Positions 35,241-43,313 are shown, counted from the stretch's first letter. The stretch: 43,644 bases of DNA from Methylothermaceae bacterium (GCA_026984375.1 JALSSF010000151.1:1-43644); one strand, 5' to 3'. Notes: generated from the letters alone by a model not told the origin. Made by a program: numbers and translations.

Positions 35241-35411
35241 GATCGCGCAATTTTTCGGGCCCCGGCCGACCCGGCCATCGCCATTTCCAATGGTTTCAGT
35301 TGGTTATGCAGGCGGCACGGATGTTGCCAGTTCTATACAAGGCGACCGGCCAGGCACCCGCAGCCTGTTGGCCGTGAATAAGAACCCTGAAAACCCTAGT
35401 GGAGAAGAACG

Positions 35412-38219
35412 ATGCGATTCATCCCTGCGATCGACCGAAGGCTGTGCCTCGGGGCCGTCCTGCTTGCGGGCGTCGGCTCCGTGGACGCCAAGGTCAACTG
35501 GATCGACAAGCCGGTCGAGCACCCGGCGATCCCGCTGCTCGACGAAGACGGCAACCATGTGCTGCAGAGCGGCAAGCCCTACAGTCCGCGCAAAAGTTGC
35601 GCCGGCTCCGGCTGCCACGACTACGACAAGATCACCAGCGCTTACCACTTCGAAATGGGGCGCGACGAGGCCAACGACGACTTCGGCAAGTTCAACAACT
35701 TTCTCGGTGCCAAGTCCCTGGTCAGTCCGGGCTGGTTCGGGGGATTCAACTGCATGGGGGGCAGCATTCCCACCCTTCTGTCCAACAAGCACAACGCCTA
35801 CGAGGAGATGATCCGCGACTACGGGGCCGCCGGCTTCATCAATTGCTCCAGTTGCCACGTGGGCGGCGGTTTCGGGGAGAAGGACCGCGAGGGGATCCGC
35901 TACACCGAACGTGACCCGGCCACTATCCCGCTCTGGGACGGCGACTACTACAACCGGGGCACCGACGAGAACAATCAGAAGGTGAGCAAGGACGTGGTGG
36001 CCAAGTGGGACTGGCACAAGAGCGGTCTGCTCGAGGCCGACTGCCTGTGGTGTCACATGAGCCCGGACGGTATCAGCGTGCCGGACGACCGTATGCGGGG
36101 CCGTCGCGGCATCATGAGCGATTATCGCTCGGCGCGGCGGGAATTCATCCGGGGCGGCTGGTTCCGCTACGCCGCCAACACCGCCTGGGAGTTCCTGCCC
36201 ACCGTGGACGGCAAGAAAATCCTGACGGTGGAGCGGGAATGGGACGAGGACGGCAAGCGTTACACCATCAAGACCGGCCCCGACGGCAATCCGGTCATCC
36301 ACTGGAATCCGGAAGCTTTCGACGGGAACGGCCGCATCCACGTGAAGATGATCCGCTTCCCGGAAAGCGAGAACTGCATGTCCTGCCACCGGACCAGCAA
36401 CTCCCGCCGCGGTTTCTACGGCTACGGCGACGAGGCCCGGATGGAGCTGGGCGAGGACGGCACCCTGATCGAGGACTACAAGGACGACGTCCACAAGGGC
36501 AAGGATCTGGCCGAATACTGGCACGGCGAATCGCGGGTGATGGATAACTGCAACGTCTGCCACAGTCGCGCTTACCTCAAGGCCCGTCATGAGAACGTGA
36601 ACCTGGACCAGGATCACAACTTCATGAAGGGCAATTCCGACATGGATATCCGCAACGACCTGGATTTCTCCGCGGAGCTGCGCACCTGTGAATACTGCCA
36701 CGTGGAGGGCAGGAATCCGCGCGGCGAGCCGCCGATCATCACCACCGGTCACGACACGCAGCTGGCGGCCCACTTGCAGCGCTGGAAGCACAGCGGTTAC
36801 ATGGCCGGCTATCCCGAGGGAAAACTGGAGCAGGTGGTGGAGACCCACTTCCGGGTACTCAACTGCCAGACCTGCCACATCACCCGCAAGGAGAGCCGGG
36901 GCAAACCGCTGCAGATCATGTACCGCTACCGCGACGACCAGGACGGCAAGCGCCGGATCATTCCCTACAATCCGCGGTTGCGTTACCTGTGGATCGACAC
37001 CACCACCGGCTGGACTCTGACCCGCTACGAGCGCGGCCTGGTGGCCAAGCAGCGGAAGGATGCGGACGGCAAGCCGATCAAGCAGGGACGCAACTTCGTC
37101 TTCGATATCTACGATCCGGAAACCGGCGAGAAGCTGCCGGGGACGGTGTTGGGACGGATTTCCCACGGCTCCATGCGCTTGGGTGATCCCACCGACGCCG
37201 ACGGCTACCGTTCCCTGAAGCGGGCCTACGACAAGCTGATGAAGCTGCGTCACGCCCCGCAACTCGACGGCCGCGAGCCGGACGTGAAGCTGGTATGGCT
37301 CGAGTCCAACGAGTACATCATCAGCCACAACGTCCGTCCGGCCATCGAAGCCATGCCCTGCGGCGACTGCCACGCCCAGAAGCAGGACGGTTCCTACAGC
37401 GCCTTGCTGAAGGACGACGGGGTGTTGGGTTCCGGCTACGTCAAGAAGGTCGCCCGGCTCCCCGATCCCAAACTGGTGGAAGAGGGGGTCGTGGTGCTCG
37501 GCATGCCTTACATGCGACTGGCCGAGGACGGCACCATCTACGAGCGTGAGCGGGACATCCTGTTCACCACGTTGGTGGATCCGTTCATGACCATCAACGA
37601 CGCGCCGAACAGCCTGTTCTTCGGCGGCGCCCTGCGGAAACTGCCCATCGCCGAGGTGGCGCGGATGGCCCGGCTGGACGGCGGTGTGCTCGCCGGCGGC
37701 ATGGCTCAGCACGGCAGCGACGCCGAGTTCCACGCCTTGGTGCCCCGTTACGGCCGCGACGGTTTGCGCAACGCGATGGTGGCTTTGCCCGCCAATACCA
37801 TCACCGACGCCCTGGCGCCGAAGTGGCGGGTGGAGATGCTGCTGTTCCCGCAGTCGCCGGCGATCGCCGATCTGCTTCATCAGCAGGGCTTCGGCGACCT
37901 GGCGTCCGACGCCATCCGCATTGATCTGCTCGACGAGAACAAGCAGCCGATGGCGGAAGTGCTGGGTGGTCCCATGCTGATCAAGCTGCCCTACCGGGGG
38001 CGGTCCACCGACAAGGGGCAGATCGAGGTGTTGACCGCACGCGACGGAAGCAGCATCGAGCGTATCCCCGCCGACCGCATCCTGTTCCTGAAACCGCGGG
38101 GTGCCGACACGGCGGGCGAAAGCCTGCCCGGCGGCACGTCGGTGGGAATCGGCATGGAGGACGGCTACGTGCTGTTCCTGGCCGACAAACCGGGCTACTT
38201 CGCTGTGGCCGATTTGTAA
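35412..38219 (+). CDS. Large secreted octahaem c-type cytochrome
   Basis: A 935-residue protein with a signal peptide (cleavage likely after VDA at residue 26). Eight haem sites: a CX4CH at 63-69 (CAGSGCH) and CXXCH at 145, 211, 322, 380, 426, 485 and 650. Haems are widely spaced within the first 655 residues; the last 280 residues are haem-free and may form a beta-rich domain. Many non-motif histidines are available as axial ligands. I do not recognise the family; size and sparse haem spacing differ from MtrC/OmcA decahaem proteins and from octahaem tetrathionate reductase (about 50 kDa). It is first in a cluster with a barrel protein, so an outer-surface or barrel-docked location is inferred. 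No lipobox is seen. A GGAGAA site precedes the ATG and a terminator follows. Confidence 0.9.
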   Translation: MRFIPAIDRRLCLGAVLLAGVGSVDAKVNWIDKPVEHPAIPLLDEDGNHVLQSGKPYSPRKSCAGSGCHDYDKITSAYHFEMGRDEANDDFGKFNNFLGAKSLVSPGWFGGFNCMGGSIPTLLSNKHNAYEEMIRDYGAAGFINCSSCHVGGGFGEKDREGIRYTERDPATIPLWDGDYYNRGTDENNQKVSKDVVAKWDWHKSGLLEADCLWCHMSPDGISVPDDRMRGRRGIMSDYRSARREFIRGGWFRYAANTAWEFLPTVDGKKILTVEREWDEDGKRYTIKTGPDGNPVIHWNPEAFDGNGRIHVKMIRFPESENCMSCHRTSNSRRGFYGYGDEARMELGEDGTLIEDYKDDVHKGKDLAEYWHGESRVMDNCNVCHSRAYLKARHENVNLDQDHNFMKGNSDMDIRNDLDFSAELRTCEYCHVEGRNPRGEPPIITTGHDTQLAAHLQRWKHSGYMAGYPEGKLEQVVETHFRVLNCQTCHITRKESRGKPLQIMYRYRDDQDGKRRIIPYNPRLRYLWIDTTTGWTLTRYERGLVAKQRKDADGKPIKQGRNFVFDIYDPETGEKLPGTVLGRISHGSMRLGDPTDADGYRSLKRAYDKLMKLRHAPQLDGREPDVKLVWLESNEYIISHNVRPAIEAMPCGDCHAQKQDGSYSALLKDDGVLGSGYVKKVARLPDPKLVEEGVVVLGMPYMRLAEDGTIYERERDILFTTLVDPFMTINDAPNSLFFGGALRKLPIAEVARMARLDGGVLAGGMAQHGSDAEFHALVPRYGRDGLRNAMVALPANTITDALAPKWRVEMLLFPQSPAIADLLHQQGFGDLASDAIRIDLLDENKQPMAEVLGGPMLIKLPYRGRSTDKGQIEVLTARDGSSIERIPADRILFLKPRGADTAGESLPGGTSVGIGMEDGYVLFLADKPGYFAVADL

Positions 38220-38248
38220 CGACGAAGGAAGTTTCAATCGAACGTATC

Positions 38249-38277
38249 GGGGATCCCGCATGGGATCCCCTGTTTTT
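38249..38277 (+). terminator. Strong intrinsic terminator after the octahaem cytochrome gene
   Basis: GGGGATCCC (38249-38257) pairs perfectly with GGGATCCCC (38262-38270) around a four-base loop and is followed by TGTTTTT. No obvious promoter lies between it and the next gene, so it probably works as a partial terminator, lowering expression of the downstream genes relative to the first cytochrome. Confidence 0.85.
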
Positions 38278-38296
38278 GTAACGAGGAGGAAACGCC

Positions 38297-38527
38297 ATGT
38301 TGAAGACCATCTGGATGAAGACGGCCCCCTGGTTGGCCGGCGCCGGTCTGGCGGGCGGCCATGCCGGCGTGGCGACCCGCTGCACCGTGCCTCAGCAGGG
38401 GGTGTGCGCCGGCTGCGGCAGTTGCGCCGTGGTGGTGGCTTCGCTGGTGACCTGGGCGCTGGTGGCCAAAAAACGCCGAGGCGGGGATTTCTATACCGTG
38501 ACCAGCGATCGCGACGGGGCCCGATAA
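38297..38527 (+). CDS. Small four-cysteine membrane protein, unknown function
   Basis: I do not recognise this 76-residue protein. It has a Gly/Ala-rich weakly hydrophobic N-terminal half (about residues 11-26), a tight cysteine cluster Cys29, Cys37, Cys40, Cys43 (CX7CX2CX2C), then a clear membrane helix (about 44-57, AVVVASLVTWALVA) with KKRR right after it and a polar tail. The motif is not CXXCH, so not haem; it could bind an Fe-S cluster or metal, or form disulfides. A strong GAGGAGG ribosome-binding site supports expression. It lies between the octahaem cytochrome and the barrel gene. Confidence 0.75.
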   Translation: MLKTIWMKTAPWLAGAGLAGGHAGVATRCTVPQQGVCAGCGSCAVVVASLVTWALVAKKRRGGDFYTVTSDRDGAR

Positions 38528-38579
38528 CCACAGGACGGGGGACCGGATTGATCGCAGACGGTTGGAGTGAGCCAGGGAG

Positions 38580-39857
38580 ATGGTCTCTTTGCGACGAGGT
38601 CTGGCGGTCCTGGGTTTTTTTCTGGTCGCCGCCGGGGTGAGGGCGGTGGACGTGAGTGCGATCCTGGAGACCCGGTTGCAGGTGGACAACCGTTTCAATC
38701 GCAGCGCTCGGGTTCTCGGGGAAGTCTGGGGGGATGCGGATCTGGCGGGTCGCGACTGGCAACTTCACGCCTCGTGGGTCGGGCGCATGTCCAGCTTGCC
38801 GGACGACAGCGGCGGGCGCTTGTATCAGGGATTCTTGGCCAAACGCTGGCCTTGGTTGAACAGCGTGGTACGCCTTGGCCGGTTCCAGCGCGCCGACGTG
38901 GCCGGCCTGTATCTGCTCGACGGCGCCCAGTGGGATTATCAGGTTGGCGGCTGGCAGGTCCAGTGGTACGGTGGGCGGCCGGTGCGCCTCGATCACGTGC
39001 GCTCCGTGCAGGCGGATTTCGCCTACGGGGTGAATCTGTCCCGCCGGGAAACCGTCGATTGGAGCTTGGGCGGATGGCGATGGTCGGGTTATCGGCTGGG
39101 AGTGGGTTTCCAGGGATTCCGCCGGAACGGCGATCCCTCCCGGCGTCTGCAGGCCCGTGGTGGCGTGTATGGGACGTGGGGGAGCGGACGGGTCTGGGAG
39201 GTCAATCTGGCGGCGGTGTACCGCTTCGATCGCCGCCGTTTCGAGGACGTCTGGTTCCAGGGATTCGTCGATCTGCCGCAGCGTTTCCGCTTTCGCGGTT
39301 ACTACGAGTACTACCGTCCCCGCGCCCCCTTTCCCACCTTCCGCGAGCGTTTCGTCAGCGCCTACGCCCTGGGGGAGCAGAGCCTGTTGCGTCTGGGGTT
39401 GGAGCGGCGGCCGAAGCCGTCGCTGCGTTACTTCGTCGTCGGTCAGCGGGCCACCCGGGCCGACGGCTTCGACGGCTACGGTATCCGGGCGGGCGGTGAC
39501 GTCGGCTGGCGCGATCACCGGTGGTCGGTGGTTTACGACTATCTGGAGATCGGCTATGACGACGCCCACAGTGCCTACGGCCAGTGGCGCTACGTATGGA
39601 ATTCGCGCCTGGAGAGCCGGTTGAACGTGGCGCTGCGGCGTGAGCGGAAACTGTTGTACGGGGACAACTGGGCCCGCGGTGGGGAAGTTGGGCTGCGCTA
39701 CCTGTTCAGCACGGCCACGGTGGTGGATCTCAGCGTCTCCTACGTCGCCAACAGCCGCCGGCGTGACGATTACGTGGGGGCCGTGCGTCTCGTCTACTAT
39801 TTCGACCGATTCCGGCCCAAGCAGGAGAGAGAAACGTGCGCGGCATCGTGCTGGTGA
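38580..39857 (+). CDS. Outer-membrane beta-barrel protein, candidate porin of an electron conduit
   Basis: A 425-residue protein with a signal peptide (hydrophobic residues about 7-19, likely cleavage after VRA). The mature part is rich in alternating hydrophobic/polar strands with aromatic girdles (VDWSLGGWRWSGYRLGVGFQ; RFRFRGYYEYYRPR), high Arg/Tyr/Trp, and ends in a strand AVRLVYYF, a typical C-terminal barrel signal. About 16-20 strands would fit. It contains no haem motif. After the last strand is an odd 14-residue tail ending CAASCW. MtrB/PioB porins are larger (about 650-800 residues); this size is nearer to Geobacter porin-cytochrome barrels. The start could also be a TTG at 38589, better spaced from GGGAG. 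It overlaps the next gene by 22 bases. Confidence 0.75.
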   Translation: MVSLRRGLAVLGFFLVAAGVRAVDVSAILETRLQVDNRFNRSARVLGEVWGDADLAGRDWQLHASWVGRMSSLPDDSGGRLYQGFLAKRWPWLNSVVRLGRFQRADVAGLYLLDGAQWDYQVGGWQVQWYGGRPVRLDHVRSVQADFAYGVNLSRRETVDWSLGGWRWSGYRLGVGFQGFRRNGDPSRRLQARGGVYGTWGSGRVWEVNLAAVYRFDRRRFEDVWFQGFVDLPQRFRFRGYYEYYRPRAPFPTFRERFVSAYALGEQSLLRLGLERRPKPSLRYFVVGQRATRADGFDGYGIRAGGDVGWRDHRWSVVYDYLEIGYDDAHSAYGQWRYVWNSRLESRLNVALRRERKLLYGDNWARGGEVGLRYLFSTATVVDLSVSYVANSRRRDDYVGAVRLVYYFDRFRPKQERETCAASCW

Positions 39858-40423
39858 TCGTCATGCTCTGGTACGCCATCGGCGGGGCCGCGGAGAAGGA
39901 AAAGCGCTGGTGGGAGAAGCGTGAGGCGCGCAAGCCGGACATTTATTTCCCCCACAACGTCCACATGCCGGTGATGAAGCAGGAAGGGGACGTGTGCATG
40001 CTGTGCCATTCCTTCCAGAAGACCACCGAGACCGATCCGAAGGTGCTCGAGGCCCTGAGCGCGATCGCCAACGAGCCCCTCAAGGCGGTATGCCACGATT
40101 GTCACGTCGTCGAACGGCGGGCGCCGTGGCGCTGCGACCTCTGTCACCCGGACAAGACCAAGATCTGGCCGGCGGATCACGATTTCGACTATGTCCGCCA
40201 TCACGGTCACGCCGCCCGGCGGAACGAAAAGGCCTGCCGCGAATGCCATCTGGATCTTTCCTATTGCACCGACTGCCATTTCCGCCGCGACGTTTCCGGC
40301 ATCGGCTACCACCCCCTGGGTTACATCACTCTGCACGGCATGGAGGCGCGCACCATGCCTTCCAACTGCGGTCGTTGCCACAACAATTTCTACTGCGACC
40401 GTTGTCACGCGAGGCGGCGATGA
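39836..40423 (+). CDS. Periplasmic heptahaem c-type cytochrome
   Basis: A 195-residue protein with an N-terminal signal (residues 1-19, AIGGAA) from a GTG start preceded by AGGAGAG. Seven CXXCH motifs lie at residues 54, 86, 100, 134, 144, 178 and 187, a dense arrangement (one haem per about 25 residues) as in periplasmic electron-relay cytochromes. Additional His residues (FPHNVHMP, DHDF, RHHGHAA, LHGME) can supply sixth ligands; the HNVHMP plus paired CXXCH layout resembles class III/cytochrome c7-type relays. Position directly after the barrel gene, with a 22-base overlap, suggests it docks with the barrel, as MtrA does with MtrB, but it is smaller and has seven, not ten, haems. Confidence 0.88.
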   Translation: MRGIVLVIVMLWYAIGGAAEKEKRWWEKREARKPDIYFPHNVHMPVMKQEGDVCMLCHSFQKTTETDPKVLEALSAIANEPLKAVCHDCHVVERRAPWRCDLCHPDKTKIWPADHDFDYVRHHGHAARRNEKACRECHLDLSYCTDCHFRRDVSGIGYHPLGYITLHGMEARTMPSNCGRCHNNFYCDRCHARRR

Positions 40424-41379
40424 GAAGGTTGTTGATCGTCTGGTTGCTGTGGATGGCTGCCACCCCTGCCTTCGCGGTCGAGACCCACGACGTTTCCCTG
40501 GCGCAAGGCCGGCTTCTGCTCACCGAGCGTCACGAGGGTTGGGGCAAGGGGCGCTGCCAGAGTTGCCACGTCCTGCGGATGATCCACGGGGACGCCCCCC
40601 ATATCCGGGATATCGTCCGCGCCAAGGGTTTCGACACCTGCGGCGGTTGCCACGGCGACAACGGCGCCGGTGTCGAACGCCGCTGCGCGATCTGCCACAA
40701 CCCTCGGGACCTGCCGGCATCACCTTATCTGACGGGGATTCACGCCCACGACTTCACCATCGACGGCGACCGACCCCTGGCGGACGGCGATTGCATGATC
40801 TGCCACTGGGCCGCGGACATGGACGGACGCTGGGAGATCGATACCGACCTGACCCGGTTCCCCGACGCCGCCGGTTTCGATCGCCCTTACCGGCGGGAGT
40901 CCGAATTCTGTCTGCGCTGCCACAACCGCAGTCACCAGCAGCCGGGTTTCCCGGTGCGGGCGCGGGACTATCTCGACCCGCTGGTGGCCGTCGAGGAAAG
41001 CTGGCGCTACATGGATTATCACGGCTGGGCGGTCGGCAGCGGCGACCGAATCTTCGCCGGTCTGCGCGACGGTTATCGTTACGGCACCGAGCTGGCCTGT
41101 ACCGAGTGCCACGCCATGCACGGCACCGACAACCCCAAGCTGATCCTCGACGACAGCCGCAAGGGGGCGTTCGGTCTGTCCTTCCGGGACCGGGGCGTGC
41201 CGGTGCAGGTGTTCGCGCCGGGGGACTATTCCCAACTGTGCGTGCTCTGCCACGCCATGACCACCCCGCTGGAGGACGCCCATATCGACACCGGCAACGG
41301 TCTTTCCGGCGTCCACCAGGTGGGGGGGGACTGCACCCTGTGTCACACCCACGGCCGGGCGGCCCAGGTGGGCTTATGA
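40420..41379 (+). CDS. Periplasmic octahaem c-type cytochrome
   Basis: A 319-residue protein with a clear signal peptide (cleavage after PAFA, residue 19). Eight CXXCH motifs lie at residues 46, 74, 89, 125, 164, 227, 274 and 305. It has a doubled-CXXCH style with CTECHAMHG and CHNRSH. Spacing is clustered at the N-terminus (46-129) and looser later. I do not recognise a catalytic family: there is no CXXCK and no hydroxylamine-oxidoreductase-type tyrosine signature. It overlaps both neighbours by four bases (ATGA), so translation is coupled. A relay role is inferred. Confidence 0.88.
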   Translation: MRRLLIVWLLWMAATPAFAVETHDVSLAQGRLLLTERHEGWGKGRCQSCHVLRMIHGDAPHIRDIVRAKGFDTCGGCHGDNGAGVERRCAICHNPRDLPASPYLTGIHAHDFTIDGDRPLADGDCMICHWAADMDGRWEIDTDLTRFPDAAGFDRPYRRESEFCLRCHNRSHQQPGFPVRARDYLDPLVAVEESWRYMDYHGWAVGSGDRIFAGLRDGYRYGTELACTECHAMHGTDNPKLILDDSRKGAFGLSFRDRGVPVQVFAPGDYSQLCVLCHAMTTPLEDAHIDTGNGLSGVHQVGGDCTLCHTHGRAAQVGL

Positions 41380-42254
41380 GGCGGACGTTCCTGTTGGCGT
41401 GCTGGTTCGGGCTCCAGGCGGCCGCCGCGGCGGAAGAAAAGCCGAAGGTGCCGCCGTTGCATCACCTGGTGGAGGTGACCGTGCCGGAAACCATGAAGGT
41501 GGATCCGGCCTTGCCGCTGCCGGCGGACCGCAAGCTCGTCTGCCGTGTCTGCCACGGCATCGAAGACATCGACAAAATGGAGTTCGACGAGGTGGACAAG
41601 GACGATCCGAAGTTTCTGCGCGGCGGACCGTACCGCCGCCTGACCGACTTCTGCTTCCGTTGCCACGACCGCGAGCGTCACCGGCGTCCCAACGTTCATG
41701 CCATGCTCGACGACAACGGCGAGATCATCGAGGAAAACTGCCGTTACTGCCATCGCAAGGTCCTGAAACGGGACCGCCGCTACCGCCTCGACGAGATCGA
41801 ACTGAGGGCACCGGTGGACAAGCTGTGCTGGGGTTGTCACCTCAAGACGCCCCATCTCAACGCCCTGGTCCATCAGGTGAAACCGTCCGACAAGGTCAAG
41901 GAGCAGCGCAAGCGCTTCCTGGCCGAACATCCCGAGGTCCTCCTGCCGTTGACCGCCGACGGCAGGGTGACCTGCATCACCTGTCACACCCCCCATCCGC
42001 CGGGGGTGCTGGACGAGAAATTGCCGGCCGCTCGGCAGGCCGCCACCGCCGAGGTCGAGGAAGCCCCGGTGTACGCCGACAGTCCGTGGGCCGCCACCAT
42101 CGCCGAGGACAAGCGCGAGCGGTTGGCGGAACTGAGCCGCCGCCTCGGCCGGCCGCTGGATTACCGTTACCGTCAGATTCAAAAGGAAGCCTTGCTGCGC
42201 CTGCCCGCCAAGGACGGGCAGCTGTGCCGGGCCTGTCACGTGTTCGATGAATAA
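41376..42254 (+). CDS. Periplasmic hexahaem c-type cytochrome
   Basis: A 292-residue protein with a signal peptide (LQAAAAA, cleavage near residue 19). Six CXXCH motifs at residues 56, 93, 122, 151, 200 and 284. Between residues 205 and 283 is a long haem-free, charged helical stretch (AEDKRERLAELSRRLGRPLDYRYRQ is its middle part), an unusual spacer before the last haem. The family is not one I can name; doubled-CXXCH proteins are the closest style (CITCHTPHPP, CRACH). It overlaps the octahaem gene by four bases and is 24 bases before the membrane Fe-S gene. Confidence 0.87.
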   Translation: MRRTFLLACWFGLQAAAAAEEKPKVPPLHHLVEVTVPETMKVDPALPLPADRKLVCRVCHGIEDIDKMEFDEVDKDDPKFLRGGPYRRLTDFCFRCHDRERHRRPNVHAMLDDNGEIIEENCRYCHRKVLKRDRRYRLDEIELRAPVDKLCWGCHLKTPHLNALVHQVKPSDKVKEQRKRFLAEHPEVLLPLTADGRVTCITCHTPHPPGVLDEKLPAARQAATAEVEEAPVYADSPWAATIAEDKRERLAELSRRLGRPLDYRYRQIQKEALLRLPAKDGQLCRACHVFDE

Positions 42255-42278
42255 GATCGCCATTCGGAGGTTATCGCC

Positions 42279-43313
42279 ATGAGAGTCTGGTCCATCGCCC
42301 AACGCTGGCACAAGGTGCCGAAGATGCAAAAGTTCCGCTACGGCGTTATCGCCGCCTCCTGCATCGCCTTTCTCGGCCCGCTGGCCTTTCTTCCCCAATT
42401 GGTGGGCAACGAAGACCTGTGCGGGGTGCTGTGCATGCGCCGCTTCTATCTCTATTTCCCGGGCATGAGTTTCGAGGATCTGTGGATGCACGTGTCGGTG
42501 GCCTGGATCGGGGTCATCGCCTTCTTCACCATCATTACGGTCACCTTCTTCTTCGGCCGCCTTTGGTGTTCGTTTTTGTGCCCGGTCGGTGGCCTCAGCG
42601 AGCTGGTCAGCCGGGCGCTGGGGGAGCGCTGGAAGATCGATTTCCGCTTCCTGCCCCAGGTGCCGATCCGCTATGGCTATCTGGCCACCTACATGGTGCT
42701 GCTGCCGATGCTGGGGGTGAGCGCCTGCACCCTGTGCAACTTCGTCACCGTGCCGCGCCTGGTGACCGCCGTCACCGGCGGTGCCGCCGGTCTGGCGTTT
42801 CTCTTTTCCACCATCGGCCTGGTGAACCTGGCCATGCTGCTGCTGCTCGGTTTCTTTTCCGCCAAGGGGCGGGCCTACTGCCAGTTCATGTGCCCCATCG
42901 GCGCCCTCGACGCTCTGGTCAACCGCCTGGGGGCCAAGTTCCGCTTCACCTACCACATCCGCGTCGAGCGCAGCCGCTGCACCGGTTGCAACGAATGCGC
43001 CAAGGCGTGCATGTGTGGCGCCATCAAGATGGTGGACCGCATCGCCGTGGTGGACCAGACCTCGTGCATGTCCTGCCACGATTGCGTCGATTCCTGTGAG
43101 TGGCACGCCATCGAATGGACCCCGGGGCCGCGCAACAAGACCCCCAAACGCCTCAAGAAAGGGGTGCAGATCTACCCCGAGCCCCAGTGGCAGGCGTTCG
43201 CCCCGGCGATGGGGGAGGGGATTCCCTGGCCTCGGATCGTCAACGCCCTGATCGTCGCCACCGCTTCCGCGTTCGTGCTCTACACCTCCTACACCGCATG
43301 GATCGCCCATTGA
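42279..43313 (+). CDS. NapH-like membrane polyferredoxin (4Fe-4S quinol/quinone-interface protein)
   Basis: A 344-residue inner-membrane protein related to the NapH/NosR/CcoG group. About five or six helices (about 22-40, 72-93, 133-150, 165-192, 320-338). Two cytoplasmic CX3CP motifs, GRLWCSFLCPVGG (Cys97, Cys101) and GRAYCQFMCPIGA (Cys201, Cys205), are family hallmarks. A soluble ferredoxin segment binds two 4Fe-4S clusters: Cys234/237/240/244 and Cys263/266/269/273. Additional cysteines (48, 52, 150, 153) are uncommon. Expected role: exchange electrons between the quinone pool and the periplasmic cytochromes encoded next to it. CMSCH at 263-267 is part of the Fe-S motif and not a haem site. 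CGGAGG precedes the ATG. Confidence 0.88.
   Translation: MRVWSIAQRWHKVPKMQKFRYGVIAASCIAFLGPLAFLPQLVGNEDLCGVLCMRRFYLYFPGMSFEDLWMHVSVAWIGVIAFFTIITVTFFFGRLWCSFLCPVGGLSELVSRALGERWKIDFRFLPQVPIRYGYLATYMVLLPMLGVSACTLCNFVTVPRLVTAVTGGAAGLAFLFSTIGLVNLAMLLLLGFFSAKGRAYCQFMCPIGALDALVNRLGAKFRFTYHIRVERSRCTGCNECAKACMCGAIKMVDRIAVVDQTSCMSCHDCVDSCEWHAIEWTPGPRNKTPKRLKKGVQIYPEPQWQAFAPAMGEGIPWPRIVNALIVATASAFVLYTSYTAWIAH

Larger units (their letters stand above)
34969..35411. promoter_or_regulatory. Divergent control region between ccm operon and multihaem cytochrome operon
   Basis: This 443-base stretch has no gene that I can support. It is less GC-rich in its middle than its surroundings and contains a candidate ccm promoter (34997-35005), a short hairpin (35026-35040), a 19-base palindrome (35075-35093), an inverted repeat (35189-35218) and a further dyad (35222-35240). 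A TATACA at 35334-35339 could be a -10 for the cytochrome gene but lacks a convincing -35. Confidence 0.6.

Noticed and set aside
35324-35339. Sigma-70 promoter for the octahaem cytochrome using TATACA at 35334
   Set aside because: No -35-like hexamer lies 16-18 bases upstream (GC-rich sequence there); kept only as a remark.
38383-38427. Cysteine cluster of the small membrane protein as c-type haem sites
   Set aside because: CAGCG and CGSCA lack the histidine required in CXXCH.
35304-39569. A 1421-codon open frame on the minus strand across the cytochrome and barrel genes
   Set aside because: It is antisense to genes with convincing signal peptides and haem motifs. Its translation is low-complexity (Val/His/Ala/Gly-rich) with no recognisable domain. 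Long antisense frames arise readily from GC-rich third-codon bias.
43063-43083. CMSCH in the polyferredoxin as a haem site
   Set aside because: The cysteines belong to the second 4Fe-4S motif (Cys263/266/269/273) on the ferredoxin segment; the histidine is incidental.
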